Source: Pseudomonadota bacterium | Lineage (GTDB): Bacteria; Pseudomonadota; Alphaproteobacteria; Sphingomonadales; Sphingomonadaceae | Assembly: GCA_023394965.1 (NCBI GenBank) | Contig: JAEWZX010000042.1 | Coordinates: 297,633 to 361,632 of the forward strand | Length of the DNA stretch: 64,000 bases | Direction of reading: 5' to 3' | Shown here: positions 51,771 to 61,311 of the stretch, one piece after another | Position numbering within the stretch: position 1 is the first letter of the stretch | Layout: each line of letters starts with the position of its first letter | Notes under the pieces: generated by a model | Told to the model about the DNA's origin: nothing | Databases searched by the model: none | Seen by the model: only the letters and a program-made list of their open reading frames with translations | Translations under genes and position numbers: made by a program

Positions 51771-52640
51771 TTACAGCGGCGTAAAGTCGAGACCGATGTC
51801 AGCCGCCGGTGCACTTTGCGTAAGGCGGCCCACCGAAACATAATCGACCCCCGTTGCAGCCTTGGCCCTGATAGTATCCAGATTGATCCCGCCGCTTGCC
51901 TCTGTCGGCACACGGCCAGCCACCAGCGCTACCGCTTCGCGCAGAACCGGCGGCTCCATATTGTCCAGCAGCAGACGCGTAGCACCCGCTTCAAGTGCTG
52001 GTTCGATCTGATCGATCCGGTCCACTTCGCAGATGATCTCTTCGACACCTGCCGCCACCGCACGGCTTACGGCCTCGCCGACCGATCCGGCGACGAGAAC
52101 GTGATTGTCCTTGATCATAGCTGCGTCCCACAGCCCCATCCGGTGGTTCGAACCGCCACCCATACGCACGGCGTATTTCTCGAGATGCCGGAGGCCGGGA
52201 ATGGTCTTGCGGGTGTCGAGAAGCGTGCAGTTCGGGTTGTCCATTGCGCGGACATACTGCGCAACCATGCTGGCAATGCCCGACAGGTGCTGAACTATGT
52301 TCAGCGCGCTGCGTTCTGCCGTGAGCATAGCGCGGGCATTGCCTTCGAGCCGCATCAGATCGGTACTTGCCGGCACGCTCGCGCCTTCTTCTGCGAGGAT
52401 ATCAATGCGCATATCGGGATCGAGTGCGCGGAAAAAGGCCGCGGCAATCGGCAGGCCCGCCACATGAATTGCGTCACGGGTATCCATGACACCCGCAAAG
52501 CGCGCCCCGGCAGGGATCACGCTTTCGCTGGTGACATCGCGTCCGCCGCCGGAAAGGCCGTTGCCAAGATCTTCGGCCAGCGTGTCACGAACGAATGCAG
52601 CCAGATCGAAGCCGGGAAATGTAAAATCGCTCAAAACCAA
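51771..52640 (-). CDS. nadC: Nicotinate-nucleotide pyrophosphorylase (carboxylating)
   Basis: A 289-aa QPRTase that makes nicotinate mononucleotide from quinolinate in NAD synthesis. Features are RNALNIVQHLSGIA-like SALNIVQHLSGIASMV, TRKTIPGLRHLEKYAVRMGGGSNHR, IKDNHVLVAG and ASGGINLDTIRAKAATGVDYVSVG. nadA and nadB are not nearby. Confidence 0.96.
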   Translation of the reverse strand: MVLSDFTFPGFDLAAFVRDTLAEDLGNGLSGGGRDVTSESVIPAGARFAGVMDTRDAIHVAGLPIAAAFFRALDPDMRIDILAEEGASVPASTDLMRLEGNARAMLTAERSALNIVQHLSGIASMVAQYVRAMDNPNCTLLDTRKTIPGLRHLEKYAVRMGGGSNHRMGLWDAAMIKDNHVLVAGSVGEAVSRAVAAGVEEIICEVDRIDQIEPALEAGATRLLLDNMEPPVLREAVALVAGRVPTEASGGINLDTIRAKAATGVDYVSVGRLTQSAPAADIGLDFTPL

Positions 52641-52646
52641 CCCTCA

Positions 52647-52720
52647 GTCATTGCGGGCGACGGACGGTCGCTTTGCAACCCACCGGCAGTGGATTGCTTC
52701 GCTTCGCCCCTCGCAATGAC
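52647..52720. repeat. Palindromic intergenic repeat (REP-like)
   Basis: The ends GTCATTGCG (52647) and CGCAATGAC (52712) are exact inverse complements, and inner parts (GCAACCCA versus TGGATTGC) also pair, giving a long imperfect hairpin. The GTCATTGCGAG...GAAGCAATCC type is a familiar dispersed element in alphaproteobacterial genomes. It fills the spacer between nadC and the LytTR gene. Confidence 0.65.
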
Positions 52721-52731
52721 CGAGCAGCGCG

Positions 52732-53529
52732 TCAATGTACGAAGCGGGCGACGACATCGCGGTAGCTACGCGACACCTTCACTTCTGCGCCCGAATCCAG
52801 CACCAGGAAGCATTCACCATTGGTGTGTGGCTTGACCTGCCGCACCTGATCGAGATTGACGATCGTCGAACGGTGGACACGCTGAAATTTGCGCGGGTCC
52901 AGGCGGCGCTCGAGGTCCTTCATGGTTTCACGCAGGATCAGCGAATTGTCGCCAGTGTAGATGCACATGTAATCGCCAGCGGCCTCGATGTGCTCGATCG
53001 TCTCGACTTCCACGCGGAAGATCTGGCCCCGATCCTTGACATTGATGAGCTTTTCGAACCGGCTCGCCGCTTCTGTGTCTTCGCCTGCAAGCGTCTCGGC
53101 CGCTTCGGGGGCGACTTCCGAGAGCACATTCTTGAGCTTTTCTGCCTCCTCGGTCGATTTCTTTTCGGCGAGGCGCTGGCGGACCCGTTCGATCGTGTCG
53201 GCGAGTTTGTCCTCGTCTACGGGCTTCATCAGATAGTTTACGGCATTCGCTTCAAAGGCGCGAATGGCGTGTTCCTGAAAGGCAGTGACGAAAACGAACA
53301 GCGGAGGATCGATTTCCATCACACCCTGAACAACGGAAAATCCGTCGAAGCCAGGCATCTGGATGTCGAGGAAGACCAGATCGGGCTTCTGCGTCTTGAT
53401 TGCGCGGATCGCTTCGCGGCCGTTCTGGCAGGTGTCTATGATCTCGACGTCTTCAAATGGCTCCAGACGAAGCTGGAGGCCTTGGATGGCGAGCTTCTCG
53501 TCGTCGACGAGGATGGTGCGAATGGTCAT
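52732..53529 (-). CDS. LytTR response regulator (second pair)
   Basis: A 265-aa regulator. The receiver has VDDEKLA, the phospho-aspartate in LVFLDIQMPGFDG and the lysine in VNYLMKPVDEDKL. A charged linker at residues about 125-165 (KKSTEEAEKLKN...) separates it from the LytTR DNA-binding domain (IEHIEAAGDYMCIYTG...FQRVHRSTIVNLDQVRQV). It overlaps the kinase gene upstream by four bases. Confidence 0.93.
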   Translation of the reverse strand: MTIRTILVDDEKLAIQGLQLRLEPFEDVEIIDTCQNGREAIRAIKTQKPDLVFLDIQMPGFDGFSVVQGVMEIDPPLFVFVTAFQEHAIRAFEANAVNYLMKPVDEDKLADTIERVRQRLAEKKSTEEAEKLKNVLSEVAPEAAETLAGEDTEAASRFEKLINVKDRGQIFRVEVETIEHIEAAGDYMCIYTGDNSLILRETMKDLERRLDPRKFQRVHRSTIVNLDQVRQVKPHTNGECFLVLDSGAEVKVSRSYRDVVARFVH

Positions 53530-54764
53530 GTCGTCTGAGGTGCTTTCGGGGGTGAGTTTGAGGGTGTAACGATTGGGGGAGCCGTGGGTTTCTGCGAAAT
53601 AGCGGCTTGCTGGGTGGGGGAAAGTTGCCCTTCACTCGCCCTGTCGTCGGCTTCTCTTTCGTATGGCAATTCGATAATTACGGAAAAGCCGCCGCTCTCC
53701 GGCGAGCGGATTTCGAAACGATGTTCATCGCCATAGGCCTGCGCCAGTCGATCGCGAATATTGGCGAGGCCGACACCGGTGGAATCGCGCCGGGCATGAG
53801 TATGCCGGACGGCAGGTAGGCCTTCCTCCACGCCGTTCATCGTCATGCCTGGACCAGTATCCGAAACAGTGACACGCAAACGCGGTCCAACCACTTGGGC
53901 TACGACGGCGATTTCCGCGCCTTCCTCTTGTGGGCTGACGCCATATTTGATTGCATTTTCAACCAGCGGCTGGAGCAGCATCGCAGGCAATTGCGCGCTG
54001 GCAGCGTCAGAATCGATCCGGAAGACCGAACGCAGGCGTTCTTCGAAGCGCATCTGCTCTATTCCGAGATAGAGTTTCAGTGTTTCGACCTCTTGCGCCA
54101 CCGTAACCTTGCCGCCTGGCTGGGTGATCAGCGTGTGACGCAGGAAACTGGAAAGGCGGGTCAGCATCGCATTGGCCGTTTCGCTCTGCTTCAGCAGCAC
54201 CAGCGTGCTGATCGAATTGAGCGTGTTGAACAGGAAATGAGGGTTGAGCTGATAGCGCAACATAGCCAGCTGGGCGCTCGTCGCCTGGGCTTCCAGCCGT
54301 TCAAGCCTGTCGGCCTGTTCTTCCACCTGAAGGAAGAAATTGATTGCGTAATAGAGGGCCGACCATGCCCCAAGCAGCGTAAGGTCGAAGAAGTAGATGC
54401 CAACGAACAAGCTGGCGAAATTGCTGCTTCCCGATGATGCAGTTCCGGCCACGTCAAGAACCCAGCTGTCGATGAAGGCGTGAACGCCGACCGCGAAAGC
54501 CAGCACAATTGCCGTTACGGACCACGTGATAAACGGGCGCTGCTTGATAAGCTTGTTGTAGATCACTGCCAGGATCAGGCTGATTGAAAACCCGGTTATG
54601 GTTGCGATCAGGATGATGACCAGCCGGTCGGGTGCTTGCCCATTGGCAAGGGCAGACATCGCGCGCAGCGTCGCAGCTCCGCCCCAGCCAGCCAGCTGGA
54701 GGTTCCAGAACGCCTGATTCTTGTTCGCGAAGAACGGCGTGGGACGAATGGGCAGGACCGCCAT
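53526..54764 (-). CDS. LytS-type sensor histidine kinase (second pair)
   Basis: A 412-aa membrane kinase with four helices between residues about 45 and 155, then a coiled segment (VEEQADRLERLEAQATSAQLA), the phosphoacceptor motif LRYQLNPHFLFNTLNSISTLV and ATPase motifs LVENAIKYG, DTGPGM and GVGLANIRDRLAQAYGD. The tail is proline/threonine-rich. No recognised sensor domain is present. It is paralogous to the kinase at 17.9 kb. Confidence 0.92.
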   Translation of the reverse strand: MAVLPIRPTPFFANKNQAFWNLQLAGWGGAATLRAMSALANGQAPDRLVIILIATITGFSISLILAVIYNKLIKQRPFITWSVTAIVLAFAVGVHAFIDSWVLDVAGTASSGSSNFASLFVGIYFFDLTLLGAWSALYYAINFFLQVEEQADRLERLEAQATSAQLAMLRYQLNPHFLFNTLNSISTLVLLKQSETANAMLTRLSSFLRHTLITQPGGKVTVAQEVETLKLYLGIEQMRFEERLRSVFRIDSDAASAQLPAMLLQPLVENAIKYGVSPQEEGAEIAVVAQVVGPRLRVTVSDTGPGMTMNGVEEGLPAVRHTHARRDSTGVGLANIRDRLAQAYGDEHRFEIRSPESGGFSVIIELPYEREADDRASEGQLSPTQQAAISQKPTAPPIVTPSNSPPKAPQTT

Positions 54765-54845
54765 TGGCCGCTCCTCTAGCGCAATTGCGACAAGGTGCGC
54801 CAGCCGCTACACCACTTGTAAAGGATAAGACGAGCGAGAGGCGCG

Positions 54846-55154
54846 ATGGGCATTCAGCAAAACATCCGGCATTCGGCCGCCGAGCGGGCGAAATTCCGCG
54901 AAATGAAAGAAGGCACGGCGGAAGACTGGGCAATCATCGGAAGCGAATACCGCGCCTTTGCCAAAGGCTTGGCTGACCGTGTGCTCGACCATCCGCATTT
55001 CGAAGCGTGCCGCGAATTCTGCGAAAAATACGACCAAGCCGCCTTCGACCCGGAGTATGACAGCGAACCGCTGGATGTCTTCGAGCCCATGGTGCGCCGG
55101 GTCATGCAACGACCGCTGACATCGATGTACGCCAAGGCGACGGAAGAAGGATAG
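54846..55154 (+). CDS. HD-domain-family protein lacking the catalytic core
   Basis: A 102-aa protein. Residues about 20-48 (MKEGTAEDWAIIG...LADRVLDH) resemble the N-terminus, and residues about 50-95 (FCEKYDQAAFDPEYDSEPLDVFEPMVRR) the C-terminus, of a family of about 190-aa HD-domain proteins I know from alphaproteobacteria. The HD metal-binding core that should lie between them is missing, and the frame is preserved. It is therefore probably an internal-deletion remnant. Confidence 0.6.
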   Translation: MGIQQNIRHSAAERAKFREMKEGTAEDWAIIGSEYRAFAKGLADRVLDHPHFEACREFCEKYDQAAFDPEYDSEPLDVFEPMVRRVMQRPLTSMYAKATEEG

Positions 55155-55157
55155 GCC

Positions 55158-55844
55158 TCAGCCGGCCGACTTGAGCGCGTCCGCCAGTCTTTCTGGCGGC
55201 ACCAGCCCCTCGATAACTTCGTCTCCGGCGATCCAGCTTGGCGTACCGCTGAATTGCAGCGAGCGGGCATAGGTCATGTTCCGGTCGAGCTCTGCCGTCA
55301 CTTCATCCGACTTGGCAAAAGCCTCGGCTGCAGCCTGATCCAGACCTGCTATTCGCGCAGCGCGGCCGATCGTCGCTTCGCTGGGAGGGCCCTGCTCGAA
55401 CATCGCGTGATAGAAAGCCGCGTATTTCCCTTGCTTTGCCGCTGCGAGTGCCATGCGGGCCGCGGCTTCACTGCCATCGAAGATCGGCCATTCGCGCACC
55501 ACCACTTTCAACTCTGGATCGGCGGAGATCAGCTTGTCAGTTCCAGCAATCGACTGGCGGCAATAGGTGCACCCGTAATCGGTGAACTTCACCAGCACGC
55601 GGGAGCCATCGGGGTTGCCCAGCACCGCGCCGGGGAAGGGTTGTTTCACCGCATCGGGGGCATTGGCCAGCCGACCCTTGGCTTCTTCGCGCTGATAGGC
55701 TTCCGCCATTTCCGGCAGGATCTGTGGATGGGAGAGCAGGTAGCTGCGTGTCTGGCTGTGCCCCAGACCCGACACCGACCAAAGTCCTGCGCCGGCAAAG
55801 CCGGATGTAAGCGCAATCAGCGCAGTCAGCAGATGTTTCTTCAT
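55158..55844 (-). CDS. DsbA-like thiol:disulfide oxidoreductase
   Basis: A 228-aa exported thioredoxin-fold protein. The signal segment (KKHLLTALIALTSGFAGAGLWS) is followed by an N-terminal helical region (YLLSHPQILPEMAEAYQREE) typical of ScsC/BdbD-like proteins, the redox motif YGCTYCRQS, and GTPSWIAGDEVIEGLVP with the cis-proline. ATG 55844 has AAGGA seven bases upstream; an earlier frame start at 55901 is less likely. It follows the M48 gene. Confidence 0.9.
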   Translation of the reverse strand: MKKHLLTALIALTSGFAGAGLWSVSGLGHSQTRSYLLSHPQILPEMAEAYQREEAKGRLANAPDAVKQPFPGAVLGNPDGSRVLVKFTDYGCTYCRQSIAGTDKLISADPELKVVVREWPIFDGSEAAARMALAAAKQGKYAAFYHAMFEQGPPSEATIGRAARIAGLDQAAAEAFAKSDEVTAELDRNMTYARSLQFSGTPSWIAGDEVIEGLVPPERLADALKSAG

Positions 55845-55861
55845 GGAAATCCTTCGATTGG

Positions 55862-57241
55862 TCAGCCGGGGGCGCAGTTGCGCTTGCGTTGCATCTCGCA
55901 CTGCCGTTCCAGCAGTGCGCGGGCCTGCATGCCGATATCTTGTGCGCGGATCCAGTCGGGGCTGCCATGATCCAGCCCGGCTTCTGCCGCCTGAGCACTG
56001 CGCATGGCGAGGCCGTAGGCACCGCTCATCACCTGCTGTTCCGCTGTGGCAAGGCGCGCGCGCGCGGTGTCGCCGCGCGCTGCGTACACGACGCCAAGCT
56101 GATACCAGGCAAATGGATTGCGGCGGTCGCGCCCGACGGCAGCCCGCAAAACCCGCTCAGCTTCCTCGTAATTGCTCCTGTCTTCGGTCGCGATCAGCGC
56201 ATGGCCGAAGATACTGGCAATCAGCGGTTCGGAATTGGTTAGCGCCGTCGCCCGGCGCAGTGGCTCGAGCGATTCGGTCGGACGACCCGATTCAAGCAGC
56301 ACCTGTCCCTTGAGCTCGAGGAAATAGGGATCATCGGGGTTCTTCGCCAGCAGCTTGTCCGCCGTTTCCAGGGCAAGATCGACCCGGGCATTCTGGTGAT
56401 AGGCATAAGCTCGGGCGTAAAGTGCTGGAACGGTCTGGTCGGTTTCGGGATATTTACGCAGTGTGGCGGACGGTTTCGAAATATAGCCGACCAGCTTCGC
56501 TTTCACCCGTTCGAAATTGGCCTGATTGCGCGCATTGGCTGGACGTTGCCATGCCGGGTCGCGTTCGTAGACTTCGCGCAAGGCGGAGATTCTGTCACCT
56601 GAAAGCGGGTGGGTGCGATAAAACCCGGCCTCATCGCTTTGACTGTAGCCATAGCGATATTCCTGATTGAGCAGCTTACCGAAGAAATCGAGTGAACCCT
56701 GACCGGAGATTCCGGCTTTGGAAAGATATTCCGCGCCGGCGAAATCCGCCGACGATTCCTGCGTTCGGCTGAAGGAAAGAAACTTGCCCATTGCCGCCTG
56801 CTGACCGGCCATCATAATGCCCATGGCTGCATCGCCGGCGCCGGCCAGCGCGGCACCGATTCCAGCCAGCATCGACAGTAGAGTGATCTTTGTCGCCGAC
56901 GCCATTCCTTCGCCATAGCGCAGGATATGGCCGCCCGTGATGTGGCCAAGTTCGTGCGCAATCACGCCCTGTACTTCTTCGGCTGTGTCGGCGGCGTCGA
57001 TCAGGCCGGAATGGATATAGACTGCCTGCCCGCCGGCCACGAAAGCGTTGATCGAGGGGTCATTGATGAGGATAATATCGACATTGTCGGGCTGCAGCCC
57101 GGCTGCTTCGATAAGCGGTGCGGATATCTCATCGAGAAATGCCTCGGTCTCCGCATCCCTTAGAATGGATTGGGCAGCAACAGGCTGTGCCGCGAGCATG
57201 GCGGCGGCAAGCATGGCGAGCAGGCGGGCAATCAGGCGCAT
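55862..57241 (-). CDS. M48-family metalloprotease with TPR tail (BepA-like)
   Basis: A 459-aa periplasmic zinc protease. A signal peptide (LLAMLAAAMLAAQPVAAQ) precedes the M48 domain with the zinc motif VIAHELGHITGGH near residue 95 and a glutamate further on (QESSADFAGAEYL). The second half (about residues 255-440) is made of tetratricopeptide repeats. The layout is that of BepA/YfgC, which maintains outer-membrane protein assembly. Confidence 0.93.
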   Translation of the reverse strand: MRLIARLLAMLAAAMLAAQPVAAQSILRDAETEAFLDEISAPLIEAAGLQPDNVDIILINDPSINAFVAGGQAVYIHSGLIDAADTAEEVQGVIAHELGHITGGHILRYGEGMASATKITLLSMLAGIGAALAGAGDAAMGIMMAGQQAAMGKFLSFSRTQESSADFAGAEYLSKAGISGQGSLDFFGKLLNQEYRYGYSQSDEAGFYRTHPLSGDRISALREVYERDPAWQRPANARNQANFERVKAKLVGYISKPSATLRKYPETDQTVPALYARAYAYHQNARVDLALETADKLLAKNPDDPYFLELKGQVLLESGRPTESLEPLRRATALTNSEPLIASIFGHALIATEDRSNYEEAERVLRAAVGRDRRNPFAWYQLGVVYAARGDTARARLATAEQQVMSGAYGLAMRSAQAAEAGLDHGSPDWIRAQDIGMQARALLERQCEMQRKRNCAPG

Positions 57242-57252
57242 TGAGGGACAGC

Positions 57253-58155
57253 CTAAGGGCTTTCGGCCTGAACCGGAACTGAAACCTCACTAACCCAACG
57301 AGCGAAGTCGATCACGGCATCGTCGACATCGCGGGATGACCGCCATGGATTGGCAAGAGAAATGAGGGGGGCGTTGTGATCGAACTGATCATAAAACCGT
57401 GTTTCAACCTTCACACCTGCCTGCCGCAAGGTTTTTGCCAGAGCCCGGCTGTTGCGCGGCTTGACCAGGGTGTCGCGCTCGCCGTGAATCAACAACATGG
57501 GCGGTGCATCGCTGCGCACGTGATTGATCGGCTGGCTCTCTGTCCCGGCTCCGACCGAACCGAATGCGTTCTGGCTGGCCTCCTTGTCGAAGGGGTAGAA
57601 ATCGTAGGGTCCGGCAAGCCCGATTACGCCGACAGGAACGATATCCGCACCGGACAGCCATTTTTCTTCCAGCGTGACTTGAACGACATTATAGGCGCCC
57701 GCCGAATGCCCGGCAAGAACGACACGGGTGGGGTCTCCACCGAATCGTGGAGCCAGCTGGACCGTCTTAGCGATGGCTGCGGCAGTATCTTCCAGCATGG
57801 CGGGATAGCGCCCATCTTTGCCGAGGCGATAACCTGCGAGGGCGACGACAAAACCTTCGGAAGCCAACGCACGAGCGACGAAAGTATAATCGTCCGGATT
57901 GCCCCAGCTCCAGCTGCCACCGTGAATAAAAACGATAATCGGCAACTGGCGCGCGGGCTTTGCTGATGCGTAAATGCGTAGCTTCTGTTCGCGATGACTT
58001 CCATATTGGGTTTTCAAGACCAGAGACACACCGCGCGACCCGCCTGTTAGCCGGTCGATGCCATTGAGCACTGCCGCGCCATTCATGCGGACCGCCAGAA
58101 AGAAAAGGCCGCCTACAACCAGCAGAATAAAGACGAGACCGAGCGCTATTCTCAT
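57253..58155 (-). CDS. Alpha/beta hydrolase (carboxylesterase type)
   Basis: A 300-aa membrane-anchored or exported hydrolase with an N-terminal hydrophobic segment (LGLVFILLVVGGLFFLAV). The oxyanion motif is VFIHGGSWSWGNP, the nucleophile VLAGHSAGAYNVV, the acid LIHGERDTLVKP and the histidine FYDQFDHNAPL. It resembles BD-FAE/kynurenine-formamidase-like esterases. It lies five bases after the App1-type gene ends in transcription order. Confidence 0.88.
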   Translation of the reverse strand: MRIALGLVFILLVVGGLFFLAVRMNGAAVLNGIDRLTGGSRGVSLVLKTQYGSHREQKLRIYASAKPARQLPIIVFIHGGSWSWGNPDDYTFVARALASEGFVVALAGYRLGKDGRYPAMLEDTAAAIAKTVQLAPRFGGDPTRVVLAGHSAGAYNVVQVTLEEKWLSGADIVPVGVIGLAGPYDFYPFDKEASQNAFGSVGAGTESQPINHVRSDAPPMLLIHGERDTLVKPRNSRALAKTLRQAGVKVETRFYDQFDHNAPLISLANPWRSSRDVDDAVIDFARWVSEVSVPVQAESP

Positions 58156-58160
58156 CAGGC

Positions 58161-59267
58161 TTATACTGCCTCTTCCTTTCCGCCCGATTCAACTGTTTCG
58201 ACGACTGCCTTTGCTTCGTCGTCGGCAAGCAGGCCGAGAGAGGCTAGGAATGCGTGGCCGGTATCGTAGCCGTCACCCAACCATAATGGTATATGCGCAG
58301 CTTTGAGGTTTGCCTTTGCAGCCAGTTCATCCGCGCTCATCGCTCCACCAACCTTGCGGATGAAGATCGCCCTAATTCGCTCGGGATGCTCAAGGGCGAT
58401 ATCGGCAAAAGACGTCAGGTCACCTTGGCTATCGTCTCCGATCAGGGCGAATTTCATCTCCGGATATGTCCCGATAATCGCGTCGATGGCGCTGCGCTTG
58501 TGTGCCCCATGGCTTGCCGCCCCGAATGTCTCTCGATTGAGGCCCCAGTCGCGCAGGGAAATCGGGCCTAATGGGAGCCCGCGACCGCGGATATAACTGA
58601 CAAGATAGCTGAAGAGGTTCCACGGACTGGACGAGACATAGAAGAACGGCCGATGGGTCGCCGGCTGCGTTTCACCGACATGGCCCCCTCCTTTGGCGAG
58701 CACTTCCCCGCCGCCGAGAGCGTTGTAGAACACGTCGGCTCCGGGCACGAGAATGCGTTCTTCCGGCATTTCGAGCAGGATACGACGCCAATGGCGCATG
58801 ACTGCGCGGAAATCGCCGGTGATGCCAGTCTCGATGATAGTGTCGTCTATGTCCGAAATTATAGCGAGGCCGGTATCGGTACCAGGAGCAAGGACGTGCG
58901 CATCCACGCATTGCTCCTCTCCTTCAGTCCTCCAGTGGAATACGACAGTCTCCCACAACGGGTGATCGTCATAATCCCAGTCGGGTTCCAGCCGGATATC
59001 GAAATGGACGAAGCCTTCCCTGTCAGTTACCCCTTGATGGCGCGAGCTTTGTTTCCCGGGCGTGGCAATTTCAAGCTCGACTGCCAGTTCGGCCACTTCA
59101 TGGCTGACGAACTGGCTCAACATTGTTTTGGCCGCACGCCATTTGCTGCGTTTCTCGAATTTACCAGCGCGAGAGCGCAATGCTCGGCCGGAAATGCGCA
59201 GGCGATTGCGGTTCCGATAGCCGAAATAGGGCTGAATACGAACGAGCGCAGTGGGCAGGAACGGCAT
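58161..59267 (-). CDS. App1-type phosphatase (DUF2183)
   Basis: A 368-aa protein with the phosphatidate phosphatase App1 domain. The N-terminal half is beta-rich (residues about 15-125). The catalytic half has the HAD-like DxDxT motif IISDIDDTIIETGITG, YVSSSPWNLFSYL and KFALIGDDSQGDLTSFADI. In yeast App1 dephosphorylates phosphatidate; the bacterial substrate is inferred. Start 59267 is kept, although a later ATG is possible. Confidence 0.88.
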   Translation of the reverse strand: MPFLPTALVRIQPYFGYRNRNRLRISGRALRSRAGKFEKRSKWRAAKTMLSQFVSHEVAELAVELEIATPGKQSSRHQGVTDREGFVHFDIRLEPDWDYDDHPLWETVVFHWRTEGEEQCVDAHVLAPGTDTGLAIISDIDDTIIETGITGDFRAVMRHWRRILLEMPEERILVPGADVFYNALGGGEVLAKGGGHVGETQPATHRPFFYVSSSPWNLFSYLVSYIRGRGLPLGPISLRDWGLNRETFGAASHGAHKRSAIDAIIGTYPEMKFALIGDDSQGDLTSFADIALEHPERIRAIFIRKVGGAMSADELAAKANLKAAHIPLWLGDGYDTGHAFLASLGLLADDEAKAVVETVESGGKEEAV

Positions 59268-59326
59268 CCCTCTCAGCGCTAGCCAATCGCGTGCAGATAG
59301 GACAAGCTAATTATGGGTTGGTTGTG

Positions 59327-61207
59327 CTAGCCTAGAAGCTTGCGTGCGGCACGTTCCACCAACGAAACCTCTTCTGGCACTTCCCCGATTATCTCCAGAG
59401 CTCCTTCGCTGGTACGGCGGATCATGACCAGTGCGAATTCAGCTCCGTTCTCCTCGAGATCGGCAAGCGAGAGTGCCTCGAGCCCGCGCAGTTTCTTGGC
59501 GAGAGCGGGCCGGACGGCATTTTTGTCATCAGCCTGCTTGCCCTGTTCTTCCTTGCGCGCCTTGCGTTCGGCCTGGACCACGCCCTTCAGGCCGCCTTCG
59601 GCCTCCCGTAGGAACGTGGCGAGTGTACCTCGCTCGACGCCGAGGCGGTGGGCATGCGTGAGGACGGCTGCATATTCGGTCAGGCGCGTTTTGTCGTATT
59701 CGGCACCAAACACTAGCTTGACGATCGGTGTCATAGGCGCGCGTTCCTGCATGGTCAGACCGTTGATGACCAGCAGTTCGTCGAAATCTCCCGGTGCCTT
59801 CTTGGCCTCCAGACTGAAATCGTAAGCTCGACCGACCGCAGAATATAGCGCCTTACGGCTGCGGTCTTCGGTGTTCTGCGCGGCCTCGGCCATCTCGCGG
59901 GCCGCTGCGAGACAGTCGAGCAGCCCTGCCGGTTCATCGCTTTCGTGCAAGGGACGGTCTGCCGCGTCGTATCCTTGTGCGTCGTCAACCGGATCGACGT
60001 TATAGCCTTGGTCTTCAAGAACCTCTTCGACTGGAGGGGTTGCCTCCGTGTAGTCCCCGGTCCCAGGATACGGTTTGGGCATGCGGGTCGACAGGGAAAC
60101 ACCTTCGCCATGATAGGCTTGGGGGATGGCGGGGCTCGGTTCGCTGTTCGAGAGATCGACGCTCTTTTTTGTACGGCTGCTGCGGCTAACGAGAGAAATC
60201 AGGCTGCTGGATGTCTCGTCATCTGCCAGGGGGTCAACGACACTGTCGACGTCTTCGCCGACTTCCTCCTCGTCACCCCACTCGGGCAGGCCATAGTCGG
60301 CGGCGGTCTTGATGGCACTGTCGAAGTAGTCATCATATTCCCGTCCGGTCCCACCGCTTACAACATGCCCGCCGATAGGGTTGCCCAAGGCATCGAGGCG
60401 TTGCGGCGTCTGGCTTGCCGACACGGTTCCAGCCTCATCGTCGGGGTTTCCGAAGTAAGGCTGAGGCAATGCGCCTTTGGAATGATTGTCCATCATGGTT
60501 CCGCCTCCAAGTTCGAACACATCTTGGCCACTTCTGGCTTCGGGGCGCTTGGTCAGTGTTTCGGCCGTCTCAACCATATCGTTAAAGTCGCCCTCTTCCT
60601 CTCCTACACTCCCCAAAGCCTGGTCGATGGCAAGCAATAGCTCGTCGGCAGTTTCCTGGTCGGCCATTTCCTTCCAGTTGATCACACCATAAATGAAATC
60701 GACCGTTTCGTTATTGCTGGAATAAGGTAGTAGTATCCCGCGATACAGGACATTGATGCCCTGACGGTTGGTGAATTCAGCCTCGAAACCAATTGGGGCT
60801 TGGTTGGCGAGGATTTGCAGGTAGTGATCGGTAATGCGGCTCAATACCGACCGGCTGGGAACCGAGGAGAGCTGGGCAAGCGTGCAGTCGTGCTCTGCTT
60901 CGCTCGCCAGTTCGGCACCAACGAATACGACTTTGGGATTGTCGATATCCTCTGACACATTGAGCAGCACTGAATAGGGACCGAAGTCGTCAAGCTTTTC
61001 GGGTTCAAGGTCCGAAACGTGAGGGAAATTCAGATTGCCGAGCAGACTGGCCCAGTGATTGTAGGCGCGGACTTGCATGCGGCGCTCGTCTTGCCTCACC
61101 GGAGACGGCGGCGGGGCAACACCAGCATCCTCCTCCACGGCATAGTCTTCCTCGAGTTCCTCTTCCCGATCGCGGAAGCCCAAAAAGCCACCAAGCCTGT
61201 CCATCAC
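59327..61207 (-). CDS. Large acidic protein with N-terminal PAS-like domain
   Basis: A 626-aa cytoplasmic protein. Residues about 45-190 resemble a PAS_5-type domain (YNHWASLLGNLNFPHVSDLEPEKL, FGPYSVLLNVSEDIDNPKVVFVG, FIYGVINWKEMADQE). A long acidic, probably disordered region follows (about 200-420), and a conserved-looking helical C-terminus begins near AAREMAEAAQNTEDRSRKALYSAVGRAYDF. No kinase, GGDEF or DNA-binding output is seen. Function is unknown. Confidence 0.7.
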   Translation of the reverse strand: MMDRLGGFLGFRDREEELEEDYAVEEDAGVAPPPSPVRQDERRMQVRAYNHWASLLGNLNFPHVSDLEPEKLDDFGPYSVLLNVSEDIDNPKVVFVGAELASEAEHDCTLAQLSSVPSRSVLSRITDHYLQILANQAPIGFEAEFTNRQGINVLYRGILLPYSSNNETVDFIYGVINWKEMADQETADELLLAIDQALGSVGEEEGDFNDMVETAETLTKRPEARSGQDVFELGGGTMMDNHSKGALPQPYFGNPDDEAGTVSASQTPQRLDALGNPIGGHVVSGGTGREYDDYFDSAIKTAADYGLPEWGDEEEVGEDVDSVVDPLADDETSSSLISLVSRSSRTKKSVDLSNSEPSPAIPQAYHGEGVSLSTRMPKPYPGTGDYTEATPPVEEVLEDQGYNVDPVDDAQGYDAADRPLHESDEPAGLLDCLAAAREMAEAAQNTEDRSRKALYSAVGRAYDFSLEAKKAPGDFDELLVINGLTMQERAPMTPIVKLVFGAEYDKTRLTEYAAVLTHAHRLGVERGTLATFLREAEGGLKGVVQAERKARKEEQGKQADDKNAVRPALAKKLRGLEALSLADLEENGAEFALVMIRRTSEGALEIIGEVPEEVSLVERAARKLLG

Positions 61208-61311
61208 TGCATTTGCCCTCGAAGAATTCTGCCCATTCGAAAGCGCTATGACCCTTGCGCAGTAAAGATACGGTAAAGGAAATTAACCATTAGGTCCGCT
61301 GACCTTGAGGT

